The position numbers were made by a program, and so were the translations under genes. The notes beneath the pieces are model-generated. The model worked only from the letters and a program-made list of their open reading frames with translations, ran no database searches and had not been told where the DNA came from. Shown piece by piece: positions 10,850 through 22,640 of a stretch of 64,000 bases of DNA. The stretch lies in contig MU831902.1 of the NCBI GenBank assembly GCA_029204225.1, positions 33,406 to 97,405 on the forward strand, written 5' to 3'. This DNA is from Diphasiastrum complanatum. Its lineage: Eukaryota; Streptophyta; Lycopodiopsida; Lycopodiales; Lycopodiaceae. Position 1 is the first letter of the stretch, and every line of letters starts with the position of its first letter.

Positions 10850-10978
10850 TAACGAAACAAAACAAAGCGAAATTGGACGAAAGAGAAGAATTCACAAAAA
10901 AAATCAATCGGGCTCTGTAACAAAACGAAACAAAACAAAACAAAACTAGACGAAACGAAGCGAAGCGAAACGAAATTT
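10850..10978. repeat. Low-complexity (AAACG/AAACA)n tract
   Basis: Repeats of GAAAC and AAACA (for example ACGAAACAAAACAAAACAAA) alternate with GAAGCGAAGCGAAACG. A short related stretch lies at 10852-10872. Purine-biased, without coding support. Confidence 0.7.
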
Positions 10979-11027
10979 GAATGAGCTCTAAAATTGATTT
11001 ATGCTAAAAGCCAACTGATCGTGAATC

Positions 11028-12314
11028 TCAATGTTCTTCCATAAGTTGGATTGTTTCGTCAATATCTCTGCATTTGTTCTCGAACTCATGTCTTTTACAT
11101 ACCTGCATAAAACTAATACAAAGTTAGTTAGAATTAGTACAGAATTTGTATTAGAAAGTTTTGATTGAAACTATTCATAAAAGATTGAGTGCTTACAGTT
11201 ACTTACGAGTTTACCATTGAAAATGAATTTGAAGTCTGAAAGTACATCATCTTCTAGGAGCAATAGTTCCCGCCGGATGTAGTTTAGACTCCAATCTTCT
11301 TCCACCTCAACACATGTCAAATCGGCATCATTGTATATAATTTCAATATTTTTTTTGTTTTGAATGTCCACTGTCTTCCAAGTCTTGATCGAGTGGCACC
11401 CATTTACCTTTATTTTTTTGCCATCTTTGATAATGGAAGCATAAGCTCAACATTTGTTTTTCAATTTGATAACGGAAGCACATGGAAGACATTTTAATTC
11501 TGCATTCTATTTCTCCATCTGATCTTTTGTCCCAACCTTCATCCATAAGTTCAGATAATAAACTATCTGATAAATTTTTGCATACAAACATCATTGGAGT
11601 TTTGTGTACATTGACACTTGAAAAGAAATCCACAAATATATTCAAGAAAATAAACCAACTCAATCTGACTGTTTTTTATCTTGTGCTCAATTTTAATGAA
11701 TTTTTTACATCATTATATATCTTGCAACAAAATGATTCTGAAACTGTAGCATCTGGTGCAATCCATTCATCACTTTCAAAACTAGGTAATGGAATTGGTA
11801 CTATTTGTCCAAAATTCTGTATCAGGAATGTACATTGATTCATAAAAAAAGATTTCACTATCAGCTAGATCTTTTGTAGTTCTACCTCGATATTGCAGTT
11901 GTCCAATATTAGTGTGAATAACATCTAATACACCTACTAAAGATCCACTCGGCTCCCACTCATTTATGCTGGATTGATATAAATCTGCAAGAGAAAAATG
12001 ATCAGATTGGCAAGTTAACTATTAGATATTTATGAATGACAAAAATCAAAGTATCAAAAATATCAATACTCACAGTTTCTTTTTTTGTGATCCTGACGGT
12101 TGAATCCTTGCACATTTATCTTTGAATGTATATATACATGTTGGACTAGAATTTCAGAAATAGATTTTCTTCCTGATGATGTTCTGAAATCCAATATTCT
12201 GGCCTTCCAATAAGATCGAAATGATAGTTTTGATCTTTTTCTTTTCAAAATACTCCTCTTGATGATGGATGCATCAAAACCCAAGAGTTTTTTTAATATT
12301 TTTCTAGCACCCAT
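11028..12314 (-). pseudogene. Gene A copy 1: unrecognised spliced gene, mutated
   Basis: I do not recognise the family. Exon 1 (12314 to about 12076) is basic (LKRKRSKLSFRSYWKARILD) and ends SEILVQHVYIHSKIN...KKRNC before a GTGAGT donor. Exon 2 starts after a TTGCAG acceptor near 11985 (DLYQSSINEWEPSGS), changes frame near 11830, has a stop between 11664 and 11675, and ends FKFIFNGKL at a GTAAGT donor near 11207. A short last exon ends at TGA 11028-11030. The C-terminal EEDWSLNYIRREL...FKFIFNG is ubiquitin-like in pattern (weak inference). Copy 2 (41401-34385, minus) has the same exon borders, so both descend from one spliced gene of about 390 codons. It could be host or transposon-borne. Confidence 0.65.
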
Positions 12315-12849
12315 AATCCATTATCATCTGTCTCGTTGAATATAAGCACAGAGTCGATTGAGGGGCACGGCTTCCTTGATGGTGCCATTCGTAATTTACA
12401 TGCAAAAATTTGAAACAATGAACTATGAATCTGAAAATTTGCGTAGACAAAAAGCCATGAATTTGAGAAAAAGTGTTGGCGAAAATTTGAAATGCTGATC
12501 TATTTGGCACCAAAAATTAACTCTGGTTATCCTTGTTAACCATGGTTTGACAATGCATATACATTAATGGTACATCGATTTTCTCATCTCAACCATCTGT
12601 CATATTCATTTTCAATATTTTTGGGTCTCTTCGGGTAGTGATGAGCTAGAAGGGCAGGCCTCATCAACCAATAGCATTTCCACATGCTGCTCGACGAAAC
12701 AACAATATATTGAAAAAGTTTTTATTTTATTTATATTTGGAAAATTCTACATTACGTAGAACCCCGAAGCTAAGGTTTCAATTGGTCCACATGGCAACGA
12801 AAATAAAATAAAAATAAAAAAACATCTTTTTCAAAGGCCCGCATCGGGC
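12315..12849. other. Unassigned sequence between gene A copy 1 and the CACTA relic
   Basis: No motif-bearing ORF. A minus-strand open frame at 12513-12304 adjoins gene A exon 1 but has no counterpart upstream of copy 2, so I do not count it as coding. Confidence 0.4.
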
Positions 12850-14036
12850 TCTAAGTTTCTCTACTGATGAACGTTGTGAGAAAGAGAGTGCCTTAGTGCG
12901 ATTGGCAGCAATTGTTGTAAAAATATATGGTAGTCATGTGATTTCATTGCATCCAATTTGTCACTCTCTACATGCCTCTTTAATGATGCACAATATCCAA
13001 TTTGTACTTTCACATTTTTACAAACTCAAAAAATTGAGTTTTTTCATGTTTTCAAGGTATAAGGTGAAGAAGGTAGAAATACTTTCTTTCCATCGTCACC
13101 ACAATGTTTTGGCCATAGATCTAGATGAATTTGTAGTGCCTTCATATCTTTTCGCACTTTGAAAGAGTCTTTATCTGTCATTTTTTAAAATAGTCTTAAC
13201 AATATTTTTTTCCACATGCATGACATCAAATGTGTGTCGAATCAATAGCTCCTGATTAAATAAGAAATAATCAATAACAATTGCAAAAGAATTAAAAAAA
13301 AAAATGAGAAAGAAGACATCATTTCTACACAAAATAGACATAGAAAAAACAATTTTGATCATATTATAATAAGAAGCTATAAGAGAGCTACACATTTGAA
13401 GTATATTAATTAGCTTTGAGCTTTACGTACCTTCCAATAAGGCAACTTGAAAAATATAGATAATCGTTTCCACCCTTTCACATTTCTTGCAGTATTATCC
13501 TTGAATTTTGTAGACCTAGACTCGTTTTCTATGCAATATTGTTTGATCTCATCTATTGATGGATGACAAGGAGGTGCTTGATCTTCACAAGAACCATCAA
13601 AAGTTGCTTTCATTAGTCTAAAGCTATGCTCTAGTGGAAGATAGCGTCGATGACTACAATATACCATCTGTTTTAGGTGATCAGATCTCCTTCTTGTAAA
13701 TTCTTCTCCACATATTGGACAACTGGCATAGCCTTTGGTGGTGCATCCTATATGTAAGAAAATGATCAATTGCAATGATCATGCTTGTAACTATGAAATA
13801 GTCAATGAGAAACATGTTTTAGACATAACTACACTATATCTCTTTTCAAAAAACAAAATTCAAGTAATTTCACCTGCAATGTAGCCATATGCGGACAAGT
13901 CATGAATTGTCCATAGTAAAATGCCTCTTAGCATAATGTTCTCTTTTCTATATTGTTCTCACATGCATCATAAGCTGGAACACCATTCCAAAGTGTGAAG
14001 AATTGAAAAAGATTATCTATGTTAGATATAGGGGTC
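12850..14036 (-). pseudogene. CACTA (En/Spm) TNP2-type transposase relic
   Basis: The minus strand follows the TNP2 family order. LFQFFTLWNGVPAYDACENN is followed by a broken LLWTIHDLSAYGYIAG, then a GTGAAA-to-TATAG intron. Next come GCTTKGYASCPICGEEF (CPxC zinc motif), CSHRRYLPLEHSFR, KRLSIFFKLPYWK, a GTACGT-to-CAG intron (about 13431-13250), and ELLIRHTFDVMHVEKNIVKT. Downstream, KALQIHLDLWPKH, KVFLPSSPYTL and DAMKSHDYHIFLQQLLPIAL complete the conserved core, with stops between. In the family this is the transposase acting on CACTA terminal repeats. N- and C-termini are missing, the frame is interrupted, and no terminal inverted repeats were located. A copia LTR begins 35 bp upstream (14071), so retrotransposon insertion may have truncated it. 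Confidence 0.88.
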
Positions 14037-14070
14037 TTATGTTTTTTACATCAAGCATCTAGGTGTAGGA

Positions 14071-14730
14071 TGTTGATAGGAACAAATTTGGCATAGATGG
14101 CAAATTATGCATTTCCACTTGTAATGCCACTATTGAGCCAAAATAGAGTAAGAGGCTAAACACTTGCCAATTAGAGTGTAGACAAGTGTAAAGTTTTTGT
14201 TTGATGAATTCCAAGAGGTCCAATAGGATTTAGAGGTGGAACCTTGTGAGGTCCAATAGGAAATTGAGGTGTGCTTGAATATAGTCCAATAGAATTAAGA
14301 GGTGCATGGATCAATGATCCAATAGGATCAAGAGGTGACAAAATATGGTCCAATCATAGTTAAGCATAGTGGTAGCTCGTGGACCTACTAGTATCATTGT
14401 ACTCCTCATTTTGAAGCTAATTGATTTGGTGATTTCATGGATTTTGTGAGTTATTGGATTTCTAGCTTTCTCTCTCTACCCGAGAGCTCATGATGCATTT
14501 TCTCTCTCTACCCGAGGAGAGCAGCTTGTTTTTACTTAGATTATGTTTTGAATACTTTCCACACGTGTGAGTGAGAGTTGGAAGTGATTGAATGCATGTA
14601 GTAGTGTGTTTTTGCCATAGGATTCAAGATTGATCTTGAATCTCAATCTAGTCTTGATCTTGGTGCATCTACACACCTTAGGAGATCACAAGTACATGTA
14701 GTGAACAGTCCACACGAGTGAAATTCAACA
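14071..14730 (+). repeat. 5' LTR of a gag-bearing copia element
   Basis: About 660 bp starting TGTTGATAGG and ending TTCAACA, giving inverted termini TGTTGA/TCAACA, directly followed by a TGGTATCAGAGC primer site. It contains CACACGTGTG (14560-14569), a palindrome shared with other copia LTRs in the window. No matching 3' LTR is present because the element is cut off after gag. Confidence 0.75.
14215..14362 (+). repeat. ~32 bp degenerate tandem repeat inside the LTR
   Basis: A GGTCCAATAGGATTTAGAGG TG-like unit repeats about 4.5 times, starting near 14218, 14251, 14283, 14316 and 14347. Units differ by several bases. Position within U3 suggests possible enhancer repeats (inference). Confidence 0.75.
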
Positions 14731-14742
14731 TGGTATCAGAGC
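14731..14742 (+). promoter_or_regulatory. Primer-binding site
   Basis: TGGTATCAGAGC immediately follows the CAACA end of the LTR; initiator tRNA-Met type. Confidence 0.9.
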
Positions 14743-15487
14743 CTACCTAAGGTCACCATGCATTTTGATCCATCTAAGTGAAAAAAATTTCATCAATCTT
14801 GAGCTAGAAGGTGTCAAGGCCCATTTTCCTAGCTATCTTGTTCAATCTTGGATCAAAAGAGATCAAAAGGACATTGATTGGGTCTGACCTGGTACTGTAC
14901 GGAATCAGGTGCTCAGACACATGTGAGGAACATCCAATTTCAGTTTGAAAGTTCTCTCTCATGTTTGATCCACTTATCTTGCTTGATAGCTTGTTTTGAA
15001 GCTATTTTTGTCTAGTTTCTGTTGCAATCAGTTTCATTCCATTTGGTTGAGCCAATCAAAAGTTATAAGCTTTTGAAGAGGGTTAGGTAGGGCACCTAGA
15101 CCTGGGTGGACACATTTGGTTTGGTCAAGAGATTGCTTGCTTGATCCAAAATCACAGTTGTATGCTTGCCAATCTCATCTATATGTGATCTAGGCACTGT
15201 TTTGAGATCTTAGCCATTTTGTTTCATGCAATATCATTGTATTTGAGTCAAATTTGGTTTCTTAGTGTATTTCACACGTGCTAAGAGTGTTAGATCCTAA
15301 CTTTGCCTATACTCCATCATTTGATGTGAAATAGATCTTGTTTTAGAGAGATTTGAGTAGCTAGTGAGAATCAATTCACAAATTGTTGTAAGATCTTTCA
15401 TAGGAGGAGATAGTACTCAATTATTGGATCCTATTGAAAGTGTGTAACAACATTTATTGTTCATCATTTGAGTTTTCTTCACTTCAA

Positions 15488-16510
15488 ATGTCTTCAATGG
15501 GTTCATCCCTGTTGGAACCAAGTGAAAGATTGACCACTTCAAATTATTCAATTTGGAAAATGAGGATGGAGTCCATCTTGATCCTTCAAGACATGATGGA
15601 CATAGTTCTTGGCCTTGAAGAAGAACCACAAGCTCTTCAAGAGGTTCAAAAATACAAAAAGAGAGCTAGGATGGCTCTCCACTACATTAAGATGAATGTC
15701 TCTAATGAGATATTGAGAGAGATAGGTACTTGTACAACAGCCAAAGAGGCTTGGGATTGTCTCAAGACAATCTATGAGGCTAAGAATACCTCTAGGCTTC
15801 TCACTCTTAGGAATCAAATCTTTCAAAGTAGCCAAAAGAGTGATGAGAGTGCATCTAGTTATGTTTTGAGAGTAAAAGATATTCATAGAGAGCTTGCTTG
15901 CATTGGTGATTCCATCAATCAAAATGAGCTAGTTCAAGTCATTCTCAATGGCTTGAGAAGTGAATTTGATAACCTTGTCCAATCCTATGCCATTAAGGAG
16001 GAGCTACCAAGTTTGGAGGCTCTCCAAAGTGTGCTAATTTCAGAAGAATCAAGACAAGAGTACAAGCTCTTGAGGATGGACAAGCTTTCTCTCACTCATA
16101 ATGAGGGCAAAGCTCTCTTTGCCAAGGATAAGCACAAAGGGAGGAGCAAGAACCAACATCAACAATCCTCAAGCAAGGACAAAGTCAAATCCAAAGACAA
16201 AGATGAGGAGGAAGATGATTCCTCTAATGCTTCATCATCCAAGCTCAAGAAGAAGAAGATCAAGTGCTTTTATTGTGGCAAGAAAGGTCATTATGCCACC
16301 AATTGCTTCAAAAAGAAGAATCAACTCAAGCAAGCCAATATTACCAATGAGAAGGAAGACACTATTGCAAGTGATGGAGAGGGATCTCTTATGGTCTCTA
16401 GTTTCTCATCTACTCCTTTCAAGAAGGACCAAACCTATTTCCCTCCTAGATCTAGCCCCCAAGCCATGCCATGTGATAACAAGAGGAGAAGAGCTCAACT
16501 GGTAACCTAG
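15488..16510 (+). CDS. gag: Copia Gag, open but 3'-truncated by another LTR element
   Basis: Start chosen at ATG 15488 (MSSMGSSLLEPSERL), which aligns with the Gag start of the complete element at 25732; the upstream in-frame codons lie in the leader. It encodes capsid-like Gag, which packages element RNA into cytoplasmic particles. The UBN2/DUF4219 core is intact (SNYSIWKMRMESILIL, AKEAWDCLKTIYEAKNTSR, VQVILNGLRSEFDNLVQSYA), followed by a lysine-rich spacer and a perfect zinc knuckle CFYCGKKGHYATNC at about codons 263-276. After about 16430 the last ~25 codons are foreign, because the frame runs into the LTR-like repeat at 16430. Protease and the rest of Pol are lost. Leader 14743-15487 is noncoding. 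Confidence 0.85.
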   Translation: MSSMGSSLLEPSERLTTSNYSIWKMRMESILILQDMMDIVLGLEEEPQALQEVQKYKKRARMALHYIKMNVSNEILREIGTCTTAKEAWDCLKTIYEAKNTSRLLTLRNQIFQSSQKSDESASSYVLRVKDIHRELACIGDSINQNELVQVILNGLRSEFDNLVQSYAIKEELPSLEALQSVLISEESRQEYKLLRMDKLSLTHNEGKALFAKDKHKGRSKNQHQQSSSKDKVKSKDKDEEEDDSSNASSSKLKKKKIKCFYCGKKGHYATNCFKKKNQLKQANITNEKEDTIASDGEGSLMVSSFSSTPFKKDQTYFPPRSSPQAMPCDNKRRRAQLVT

Positions 16511-16785
16511 ACCAAAGTCATCGACGTGATAACCTCTACCTCAATATATAGAGAGTAGGATCCTATGCATGAGCACATGCAATCCCCATGCAGGTCAACT
16601 ATAAATAGATCACAGCTCTTCATGCATTCCTCCTACCTATATCTATCACACATACATGCACTACTCCATATGTCTCAATTAGAGTGTCTGGGTTCTCTCA
16701 AGGTCATTAGTCACCAACAAGCCTTGACGTGGAATAAAATCTAGGCATGACCAATAATCTCAAACACTGGAGAGACGGTCTACCA
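16430..16785 (-). repeat. Left LTR-like repeat of the LARD-like element
   Basis: Highly similar to 21070-21424 (shared TCTAGCCCCCAAGCCATGCC, AGTAGGATCCTATGCATGAG, AAGCCTTGACGTGGAATAAA). It fuses to copia gag at its left end. Confidence 0.8.
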
Positions 16786-19671
16786 TATTATGACTATTCC
16801 ATGTCCTTAGCTGAATATGGATGTAAGATTCTTCCTCCCTTAAATAGGTTCTGTCCTCAGAACGAGAAAAAGAAAACATGAAACTATTTCTTAAGCTTTC
16901 AAGTTTTTCCCATGAATCATTATTCTTAGTCTGATCTTTTCATCTGATTAAGTACTCTACTCATGAATACTAACTCAAATTCTCAAAGATACACTAAGTT
17001 CAAAATCTTCCAAGTGGGTTGACCTACTCCAAAATAAAAGTTCATCACCTTCATGTATTCCTAATTACATGAACCACTAGGTGATTTTACTTTAATTTAG
17101 AAATCAAATCCGAAAGCTGAAAAATTCCATTTTAACTATAGTCATCCACAATTTCTTGCGAAACATAATGATTCTTGGTACAAATATTCTTAGAATGTCC
17201 AAAAATTCTAAAATCTCACAATTTAGACATCTGAAATCTCTAGGAGATCCATCAAAATAAAAAGGACTTTAACTCTGATTTGAGTACCCCATATACTCTC
17301 TTAAGTTAAGTGCTCTATTCCTACCAACATATGCAAGGAAATAGCAACCATTCAATCTTGATAGACTTCACTGCTCCTAGTTAACCAGAGATTTAAGTTG
17401 AAAACATTACACAAGCATTCCTTGACTACAATTTCTAATGTAAGCATTCCTCATAAGTAAGCAATTACTTAATGAAAATACCTGTGAGATCCACACAATC
17501 TCAAGTATGCACTGGAGTAAAGAAATTTAGAGTTCAACCAACAGATCTAAATCCTTGACTCATCCAATTGATCAAGAATTACTCATTATCTTAAGAATCC
17601 TCACATTTTCTTATAATCTTCTAATGACCTTTAAGTATCAATTTATGATCCGTCAATCATAAACATTTAGAATCTTATGATTCGTCAATCATAATTTACA
17701 AGATTCCAAAACCATACTTCATCATTGGAAGATATTGGAGTATATGCATAACATACCACTCAGGAAATATAAGAAACATTCTGAAATCTTTTCCTCAATG
17801 GAAAAATTACCAGATTTCAAGAATATTCTTTCAAAATGATTCTTAACCAGATTATGAGCTCCAAATTCTACAATCAACCAAGTAATTAAAGACCATTACG
17901 ACAATCATCTTTAACAACATAAACTTTATACAATCCCCTAGAACAACATCTAGAGATTACAAAGTTCTACGGAATTCCAAAAATTCAGCTTACCATCCTT
18001 GGAACCATTAGGATCCGGTATCCAATTGAGCTCATAGGGATACTATCACTAATGAATCAAGTCTATTTCTCAATTGAGAAATACTCATCCAAGAATTTTG
18101 TATATCCTATGCACACAATTTTCTGATGAATCCAAATGACTCATAAATTATGTGTCTTACAAGCAATACACACAAAACAAACAGTTTCCAATGAATTCTC
18201 TTCACACTGTCCGTTTTACCAATTAACTCCCACTGGAGTAAATCAACTACTCAAGTTAATTGCCAATCATTTAGAAATCTTAAATGTCTAGGTGCAGCTC
18301 TTGATTGTACTAGTACAACTCACATTAATCCATTGATAAAATTATGATTTAACAAGAATCTGTACATGGTTTTACCATCACATAAACAACCCACCTGGTT
18401 GGTACTACCATTCTCAAATTCCTACCATCTGAGAGTTCCAACTCTTAGGAATAAGGCTCTTCTTTACAGCACAAATGTAAACCAAGTGTCATTCTCGTTC
18501 CATATCACAATTTCCAATAACAAATAGGGTCAACTCATGGTCCTATAGATATTCAAAATAAATTCATCTTAATGAAATCAATAAACCGGTGCTATGCAAT
18601 TCCTTACAGAGATTAATAATCAATCCAAACTACATAACACAATCCCATTTACCTACTCGGGTGTCTCATTTTCTTCCTCCCTTAGAATTTTTGGTCATCG
18701 AAAAATTTCATTAGCGAAGGCACCGAAAACTTCTTTGACACAGATAAATGCTAGGTTGAACCTAATGGAAAATCCATAAATTTGGATCTGGGTACTCTTG
18801 TACGATATTCGATACACTTGTTTGTTTATCAAATATAGGGCTACCACCAAATATTATGACCTTTATTCCATTTATTCACTTTAACAAGTATCTCAAAAGC
18901 TTTAGCTTGCCCAATCCTAAAGATCAAAATCATTTAAGATAAGCCTATCAGTGCTCCACCGAGTCCAAAAGGAAGAACCATAAACGCCATTTAACTCAAT
19001 TTACTGGGACTATCACTACTCCAGAGTTAAGTGGTTAAATAACATAGTACCAAAGAATCGAATCCCTTACTGGATACATGCCTGAGAACCAAACCACTAC
19101 CATCGTTTTGTCAAGATCGGCGGTTTAAAAAAATTCAGACCGATCATTGTAGCTTGACACAAAAACAACGCTACAAAAGTTCCCCAATAACTGGCTTACC
19201 GGTAACTGTCGTACACGCATAATGTCCATGGATAGGAAAAAATCAGATTCTTTCTTCCACACTGGAAAGCAATATCCAAAACCCAAGGTTATAGCATTAA
19301 CAAGCGAGCACCAAGAAACCAAAATTCCTCTTCTTGGGTGCTAGTAACTTTAATTTTCCAAGTTGACTCCTAGTCCACTTAAGAAACCAATTTTAAAGTT
19401 ACCAAAGGTCAAGCCCTTAGAAAACCTCGGTCAATTGGCATGCAACAAGCGTCGATACAAATAATTCCACAATTTTCCAAATTGCAAACCACTAATCATG
19501 CACTGATTCAACTTAACAGGCAAACACATGCATGCCAAAAATAAAAAGCATAGACCCCAAAGTCACACATGCCCAAATTCCAAAAAAAAAATTGCCAAAA
19601 GGAAGAAAGGGAAAATGTGCAATAGCCACGCACCAGCCGCCATCAACATTGAGAGAGAAAAGGCAGTTCAA

Positions 19672-19769
<98 letters not shown>

Positions 19770-19772
19770 AGG

Positions 19773-19826
<54 letters not shown>

Positions 19827-20991
19827 CTGCAAGCAGGGTCTACATAGCATCGCGTTTCTACTCGCCCTTCTACAGCGCTTCACCAACTCGAATTCAAGCA
19901 TACATTTACCACATAACCAGCCCTACAACTCATTCAATCCTGAACTCATCCAAGCTTCAAATCCAACCATTCAATGGATTCAAGCCTAAGGAAATTGCAA
20001 ACAGCCCATGCTGCCAACTACCTACAAGTCTTCATAGAACGAATTAGAAGAATTATCTCACAGTACTCCTCTGCGGCCTCAACTGGGAAACCCATTTGTT
20101 TCCAGGCAGATCGAATCCATCATGGCTTCACGACTAAATCAGCCATCAGGTTCCAAACACTACCTAGGATCTACAGTCATTTTTTAGGAAACCAATAGAG
20201 CTGCGATCCATCACAAGGGCAAAAGCACTCACTGGTCAAAAAAACCAAAAATTTCTCTCTGTGGCATCAGGCAAAGAGTAAAGCTGAAAGCATTCAACTA
20301 CAGGGTTGGTACAAGTATTGTCTACTCCAAATTGCTATAACTGATTTTCCATGCCTAAAACTTTTATGAAGCAACCAAAACCGGGAAAGTCACACAAACA
20401 ATTCTATTATAGTGAATAGATAATTCTTACAAAGAGCGTACTCCTCATAATCTGCTTGTTAAAAGAGAGTTTCACATGCAATTCCGGTCTATGATAAAAA
20501 AATTTGCAGAATCCACAAGAGGATTAGAGTAAATAGCACACAATTCTCATCATGCAATTTGTGAGATTCAAATTCTTTTAGCTATAAACAGTTTATTCAT
20601 CAATAAACATAGCTAAATCTATTTGAATCCAACACCAAATCAATATGGACATTTGCATAGCATTAAAACCTCCATTAATATGCAGATTCAAGCAACAAGC
20701 CACTTCGATTGGCACAAGCAAAATTCCCAACTGATTGAAAGCTTTCCCAAGAACTGAAAATTACAAATGAGTCCATACTAATTCTCAGCATCATCATCAA
20801 AATTAAACAAGTAGAAGAGCATTCCACCACCAAATTTTGACAAGCATGCACCAACCAAAATTAGTGAATCCAACTCCCTAATTCCCTTGAGAAAAAAACA
20901 CTCCAAACCGGGATGAAGATCCAGGTGCTTCAACTTCCAATCCAATGAAGAATTTGCCTCCACTCCCATCCAAGATCGCATCTTAGCTGGG
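16786..20991. other. AT-rich interior without recognisable genes
   Basis: More than 4 kb of AT-rich sequence with only short, motif-free open frames on either strand, apart from the GA microsatellite at 19674-19823 (which produces artificial Arg-Glu and Leu-Ser frames). Nothing resembling gag, protease, integrase or RT was seen. Confidence 0.7.
19674..19823. repeat. (GA)n microsatellite with GGGA interruptions
   Basis: About 150 bp of almost pure GA dinucleotides, interrupted by GGGAGGGAGGGA-type blocks near 19720 and 19763. A reading frame through it is spurious. Confidence 0.95.
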
Positions 20992-21003
20992 CTTTGATAC
21001 CAA
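20992..21003 (-). promoter_or_regulatory. Primer-binding site, minus strand
   Basis: GCTTTGATACCA is the complement of TGGTATCAAAGC, one mismatch from the copia-type initiator tRNA-Met site. It adjoins the right repeat, which begins TGTAAAGACT at 21005. It sets the orientation of the LARD-like element. Confidence 0.75.
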
Positions 21004-21004
21004 T

Positions 21005-21424
21005 GTAAAGACTACTAGGGAAAACCCCTAAGATGAGGATAGGAAAACACAAGAGAGACTATGGAGCAAAACCACCCAACCAAACCTAGATCCCTCCTGG
21101 ATCTAGCCCCCAAGCCATGCCATGTGATAGCAAGAGGAGAAGAGCAAAACTGGTAACCTAGATGAAAGTCATCGACAAGATAATCTCTACCTCAATATAT
21201 GGAGAGTAGGATCCTATGCATGAGCACATGCAATCCCCATGCAGGTCAAATATAAATAGATCACAGCTCTTCATGCATTCCTCCTGCCTATATTTGTCAC
21301 ACATACATGCACTACTCCATATGTTGAGAATTAGAGTGTCTGAGTCCTCTCAAGGTCATTAGTCACCAACAAGCCTTGACGTGGAATAAAATCTAGGCAT
21401 GACCAATGATCTTGAACACTGGAG
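21005..21424 (-). repeat. Right LTR-like repeat of the LARD-like element (5' LTR in its own orientation)
   Basis: Begins one base after the primer-site complement. From about 21070 it matches the left repeat, and similarity ends at ACTGGAG near 21424, where F1-LTR-derived sequence soon follows. Confidence 0.75.
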
Positions 21425-21499
21425 GGCTGTGTTGAAAAGAGGTGATGAAAAGATAGGTTGAATAAAAAAAATTCAAACGACAACAATTAAAACTTATCG

Positions 21500-21695
21500 T
21501 GTGTAGCAGAATAAACTATCGTTCTCTTTCTCTATGCATGACTACGCCTATCAATTTTAAACAAAACAAAAGTGATAGAAATCACATTCAATGTTATAGT
21601 AACTAACTTTGAAATCATTAGTACTACAATGATTACGTAGCCAAACATTAAAGCATTGAATTATCAGACAAATAATTAGTCGCGAAGAATTACAG
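21500..21695 (-). repeat. Fragment of F1 copia LTR, antisense
   Basis: Reverse complement of the 3' part of the F1 LTRs: ATGCATGACTACGCCTATCA, GAAATCATTAGTACTACAAT and GACAAATAATTAGTCGCGAA match 3490-3720 inverted. Truncated at both ends. Confidence 0.85.
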
Positions 21696-21914
21696 ATGCC
21701 TTGGTCCTAACCATTGAGCTTTTCTGGGTCCACGAACATTTCTTCTTCGTGTTCGGGTATCCTTTAGTTTGACCGTCGTCTTCGGGTCTTCACTCCTTGA
21801 AGCTTTGGTCTTCGTGTTCGGGGAGCTCCCTTGCGTTTCTGCGAGCTTGAGTTCTAAATCTAGCAAAGATTTGTGGTGCAAAACATATTGTTTCTTCACT
21901 ATTCGTCTCAATAG

Positions 21915-22640
21915 AATAGAATTGTGCTAAGGAAGAATCAAACGCTACTAAACTCAACTAGATCTATGCTACATCAAGCGCACTTACTTTCGAAGTTTTG
22001 GGCAGAAGCTAATGCCATAGCCTGTTATGTACAGAATAGATCCAACACAAAAGTCATCGATAACAAAACTCCTTATCAAGTATGGCATGGACACAAGCCA
22101 TCTAAAAACCTTTGGTTATATATGTTTTGTTCAAATAGCTTAGGAAGAAACTGGACCAGAGGTTGAATAAATGTATTTTCATTGGCTATCATGATGTACA
22201 TAAAGCTTATAAAGTTTATGATCCATGTAGTATTTGTTTCTAGGGATGTAATCTTCAAAGAAGATACATTTTACAACTTCAAACAACCATTGACAGATGA
22301 TGTTGTGTCATTTCATCCTATTCTACACAACATAAAATCTTTCACTCATGATATTTCTTCTACAGAACCTGTAGCTATTGCTACAGAAGTCGAGCAGCCA
22401 GCAGCACCAGTCGAAGGACCAGATCAAGCTAGCTTGAGCAAATATGGAGAAATTCAAGAAGAGACACCATTACAATCTGGTCAACCTAATGTTCGAAGAT
22501 CCTTGAAAATCCGAGCAGTTCTTGAGAGGTATACACCTCAATCTTTTTGGACTTCGTCAGAAGATCCAAAAATCCTAGCCGAAGCAATTAACTCTAAGAA
22601 TGCTGTGAAGTGACAAGAAGCAATGGAAAGAGAGTACAAA
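21915..22640 (+). pseudogene. Copia integrase C-terminus and integrase-RT linker
   Basis: Starts LRKNQTLLNSTRSMLHQAHL, where the catalytic-Glu motif VAERKNRT of integrase has been lost by a small deletion. It continues SKFWAEANAIACYVQNRS, NKTPYQVWHGHKPS, FIGYHDVHKAYKVYDP and SRDVIFKEDTF, then an acidic/proline linker and LAEAINSKNAVK, stopping at TGA before the RT fingers (QEAMEREYKGL). At least two frameshifts occur (near 22100 and 22170). It ends near 22640, where gene B copy 1 flanking sequence begins. Confidence 0.85.

Larger units (their letters stand above)
16430..21424 (-). mobile_element. Minus-oriented non-coding LTR retrotransposon derivative (LARD-like)
   Basis: Bounded by two direct copies of a ~355 bp repeat (16430-16785 and about 21070-21424). 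A primer-binding-site complement, GCTTTGATACCA (20992-21003), lies inside the right copy, so the element reads right to left. A pyrimidine run TTCTTCCTCCCTT near 16826-16838 could be the complement of its polypurine tract. The ~4.2 kb interior has no ORF with gag or pol motifs, so it resembles a large retrotransposon derivative needing proteins in trans. The left repeat lacks ~65 bp present in the right one and the right repeat is cut at about 21424, so both ends are damaged. No target duplication found. Confidence 0.65.

Noticed and set aside
16101-16505. 134-codon Arg/Ser-rich ORF
   Set aside because: Out-of-frame shadow of the gag at 15488.
19528-20047. Open frames of 153 and 171 codons rich in Arg-Glu
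   Set aside because: They are created by the (GA)n microsatellite; flanks show no coding motifs.
21690-21911. 73-codon basic minus-strand ORF
   Set aside because: Low-complexity Lys/Arg composition between two copia fragments, with no supporting motif.
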